Assembly: GCA_031216445.1 (NCBI GenBank)
Contig: CM062208.1
Location: 4,988,001 to 5,052,000, forward strand
Direction of reading: 5' to 3'
Length of the DNA: 64,000 nt
DNA from: Lateolabrax maculatus
Taxonomy: Eukaryota > Chordata > Actinopteri > Acropomatiformes > Lateolabracidae
Notes under the pieces: generated by a model
The model's database searches: none
What the model was told of the DNA's origin: nothing
What the model saw: only the letters and a program-made list of their open reading frames with translations
Shown here: in pieces, positions 61,137 through 64,000 of the stretch
Numbering within the stretch: the first letter of the stretch is position 1
Layout of the letters: every line of letters starts with the position of its first letter
Made by a program: the position numbers and the translations under genes

Positions 61137-64000
61137 ACTGCTGTTATTTCACTGGTTTCACCGACACAAAAGGCAAAATTTTAACTGGTGATCGAGGAGA
61201 AAAACTGAGCAGTGTGCCGTGCCCAGTGTTGCATGCTATGGTATGATTCTTGTTCTCCAAAGGAAAACAATGGTTCATGCTGAAACAAAGTGATTTTATT
61301 GATCATGTGTAGAGGCCTCATGCCCAGTCAGCAGCACCAGTTTACTCAGATATTTTCTTTCTGGAAAAGTTGAAGCTGAATTGTGACTGAATGGTGAAAA
61401 TGCAGCGATTTACAGCACAAGAAACAAGGTTTCTCCAGCAGAAATGTAAATAAAAAACCACAATGTTACATGCTGTACAGTACTGTGTGTTCATTAAGGT
61501 GAATTGAATTTAATTGATCTCCTAACATGCCTACTGAAAGCAGGTTTCTTGTTAACGTGGTGTTTGAGAAAGTTAGTGCAGAAATACAACAATAACCTGG
61601 TTATTTAATTGCATGTAAACACCCTGGATGTGTTGCCTTTGAGTGGCATGTTTATGAAAGCTATGAATTCCATCTGCTGCTAACTAACGATGAGAGAGTA
61701 CCAGTGCGCTCGAAGCATAGCCGGGTAGCACAGGCAGAAGCCCGGCCTCAACCCTCCCCCTTTCACCGACCACATCAATAGTCAAATCCTCTTTTGTTGG
61801 GTCTGAATGATGGGGCTGTCGACCACATCTCTGAGGCTCCAACACAACAGTGATTCACACCAAGTGAGTCACACAGTGTCACTCCTTAAATCATCATACA
61901 GTGTTTATTCACCCTGTGGTCCCATCTCTGTCGCTGAAGCAGTTCACTGTGGCAGAAGGCCTTGGAGTGAGATGATTTTAATGCAGCTGTGGTACATTAA
62001 ATCATTTTGTATCTGGGACTTTATTTCCCAGAGTTGTATTATAAAAACAACTCTGCAGGATTCAAGTTTTCTAAAATATAGAAGCTCTAACTAATTGACA
62101 CAATGGATGTCATGTTTATAAATGCTGTGCACTGGATCTTCTTCAAGGTTTAAACTTGTCTGACGTATTTTTCAGTCCCCATTTGAACCCATAGTGTTAC
62201 CCAGGAGATAGCTGTTCCTCCCTCAGAAAGTACCTTCATTCTACCAATCTGAGGGTTATTTTTATGCTGTTTTAACCAATCTCTAGAGCCACCACATGCT
62301 GGCTTTCCTGGAGAAGTCTGGGATTGTGGTTATGTTGATTAGTGGCTTGGAGACGTACGCAACTATATATATACTTCGGAAACACACCCAAAATACAGTC
62401 CATTCTGGAAAATGGGCCCGGTGGGGGTGTAGACAGGGAGAAAGAGATAGAAAAACAGGGAGAGAGAGGATGAAGTCCCCAACATACCACAGATGTTTGT
62501 GCAAACCATTTGATCCATAGGGAACTGAAAGATAAAGTGACTTCATTATGTGCATGAATGATACCGTATGTGATTTGTTCCTCTACAGCCAAAGAACAGA
62601 ACAGTCAGCTCTGTAACCTTGTAGTGGAGCGAGTGACGGGGGAAAGAGTTTTTTAGAGCGCACAGTTAGCTGTTGAAGATATACAGCAGTTAGGACATTG
62701 TCAGTTTTTTTTTTCCGCTTGTCCAAGGACACTCTCCTGATCCTGACCCACGTGTTAGCAGTGAACACTGCCACATTAGGAAGCCACAGCAGCTCAGCTC
62801 TGCTACAGCCAGGTCTGCACTGCGTAGAGATTTTATATGATTGGATGTGTTTTTTTTTGCTTTTTTGTATCAGGTACACAGAATTTCCCCAATGAAAAGT
62901 CTTAGTGACTGTTGAATTCATCCAGAAGGAAAACATTATCTGCTGGAGTGAAGGAGCTGAGTGGTTCTGCTCGATCAGCCATGTTTTTTATTTTGAAAAA
63001 AGTTTTAATTTACACAGAATACATGGCAAATTATTCCTTTTTAAGACAGCTTTGTGCAAAGGATGAATTAAGACATCCATCTGAAGTCTAACTGTAAGTT
63101 TGAGCCAAGCTGTAGTCAAAGTCTGTTTGTCTCACGCCATATAATTTTAATGGTCAACGTTTAGAGACTCAAAATACTTGAAACTGACTAGCAGTGTTTT
63201 TAAAGACTTGTGACCTCACATGGACTTTCCCTCAATGACCTAAGACTCGACTTCAGACTGACTTAGATATGACTTAACTTGGAATATATTTTAAAAGCTC
63301 TGTAAATGTGGGACTTTATCAGCAGGAAGTTTTCCTTGATTGTCTAAGTGATAAATACAAGTTATAAAATGTTCTCTCCTCTAACATTTGAAAGCAATAT
63401 CTTGGACAAAGTGCTCTCAGTATATTTCATCCTTCCATATTGTTTATCCCGTTGTCGTTGTTTTCCAGATGTGCATTTAGCAGAAAATTTCTCCATATTA
63501 TTCATTCAAGGAATTAATCAGTGACTGAAACTGGAAACGATTAAACGCAGCATGATATGTGTGTTGAAATGAGGGGAATCCTTCGATGTGTTCACATTTT
63601 GACCAAAACAAAACATGTTCGACAAAGCAACATTTGCAATCTGAATTGAATGAATAAAGATGTGCTTTTCAGGGAAAACCCTTCATTTGTGGATCAGATC
63701 TCAGAGAGCAACACAACTGCACAAGTATGTGAAGATTATATTCCACCACTATGAAAGGTTCATATGACTTTCTCTCTGCTGCAACATATCATAGAGTAAT
63801 GTAACTCCTCTGTGCTCATGTCAAGGTGGAAACCAACAGCAGGTGAAAGACAGAGCGATGTGCTGAGAAACCGGTCTCAAAGTTGAAGATGAACAGCGTT
63901 AGTCATTTTTGTTGTGGGATCAAATCCCTGAAGGGATCATTTCCAAGCATATCTGAAATGTGTTAGTCATCTTAGTTGTAATTTTGTTATTATTTTCTCA
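61137..64000. other. Terminal stretch without recognised gene
   Basis: AT-rich sequence with short chance ORFs only. No repeat family, RNA gene or splice-bounded exon was recognised up to the window edge. Confidence 0.5.

Overview
The window reads as nuclear DNA of a ray-finned fish, probably a percomorph teleost. The reasons are vertebrate gene structure with short GT-AG introns, very dense CA/TG microsatellites, dispersed repeats of teleost type, and two recognisable vertebrate genes. No bacterial, viral or organellar gene was seen.

Layout. (1) Bases 1 to about 6,235, plus strand: the last eleven coding exons and the 3' UTR of CENPJ (CPAP), a centriole assembly protein. They hold coiled-coil segments, a Ser-rich linker and the C-terminal G-box (TCP10-type) beta repeat domain that ends at the TAG at 5,063-5,065. 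The 5' part of the gene lies off the left edge. (2) Bases about 6,590-33,830, minus strand: what appears to be all of RNF17 (TDRD4), a RING plus multi-Tudor protein of germ cells. I could trace 37 coding exons in one unbroken phase, giving about 1,568 residues: a C3HC4 RING, a coiled coil, a low-complexity linker and five Tudor units. CENPJ and RNF17 are tail to tail, with facing poly(A) signals about 390 bp apart, as I recall for the human pair on 13q12. (3) Bases about 15,880-25,690: the RNF17 intron between the first and second Tudor units is filled by a ten-kilobase minisatellite with a 32-bp/19-bp composite monomer, itself reorganised by segmental duplications of about 1.79 kb and 2.57 kb. 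This is the most unusual structure in the window. (4) Bases about 33,470-33,960: a CpG- and motif-rich segment around RNF17 exon 1, likely a bidirectional promoter. (5) Bases 35,566-35,732, plus strand: a well-bounded 5' exon with two short upstream ORFs and an ATG near its end, the start of an unidentified gene transcribed rightward. (6) Bases 35,733-64,000: no convincing coding exon. The stretch looks like a large first intron or gene desert with microsatellites, old repeats, a few possible conserved non-coding islands and one orphan reading frame at 60,789-61,136.

Functional picture. CENPJ (centriole growth) and RNF17 (piRNA and spermatid biology) share a neighbourhood but no known pathway. 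The biological interest is mainly structural: how a germline gene tolerates a pyrimidine-rich, splice-site-like ten-kilobase repeat on its sense strand.
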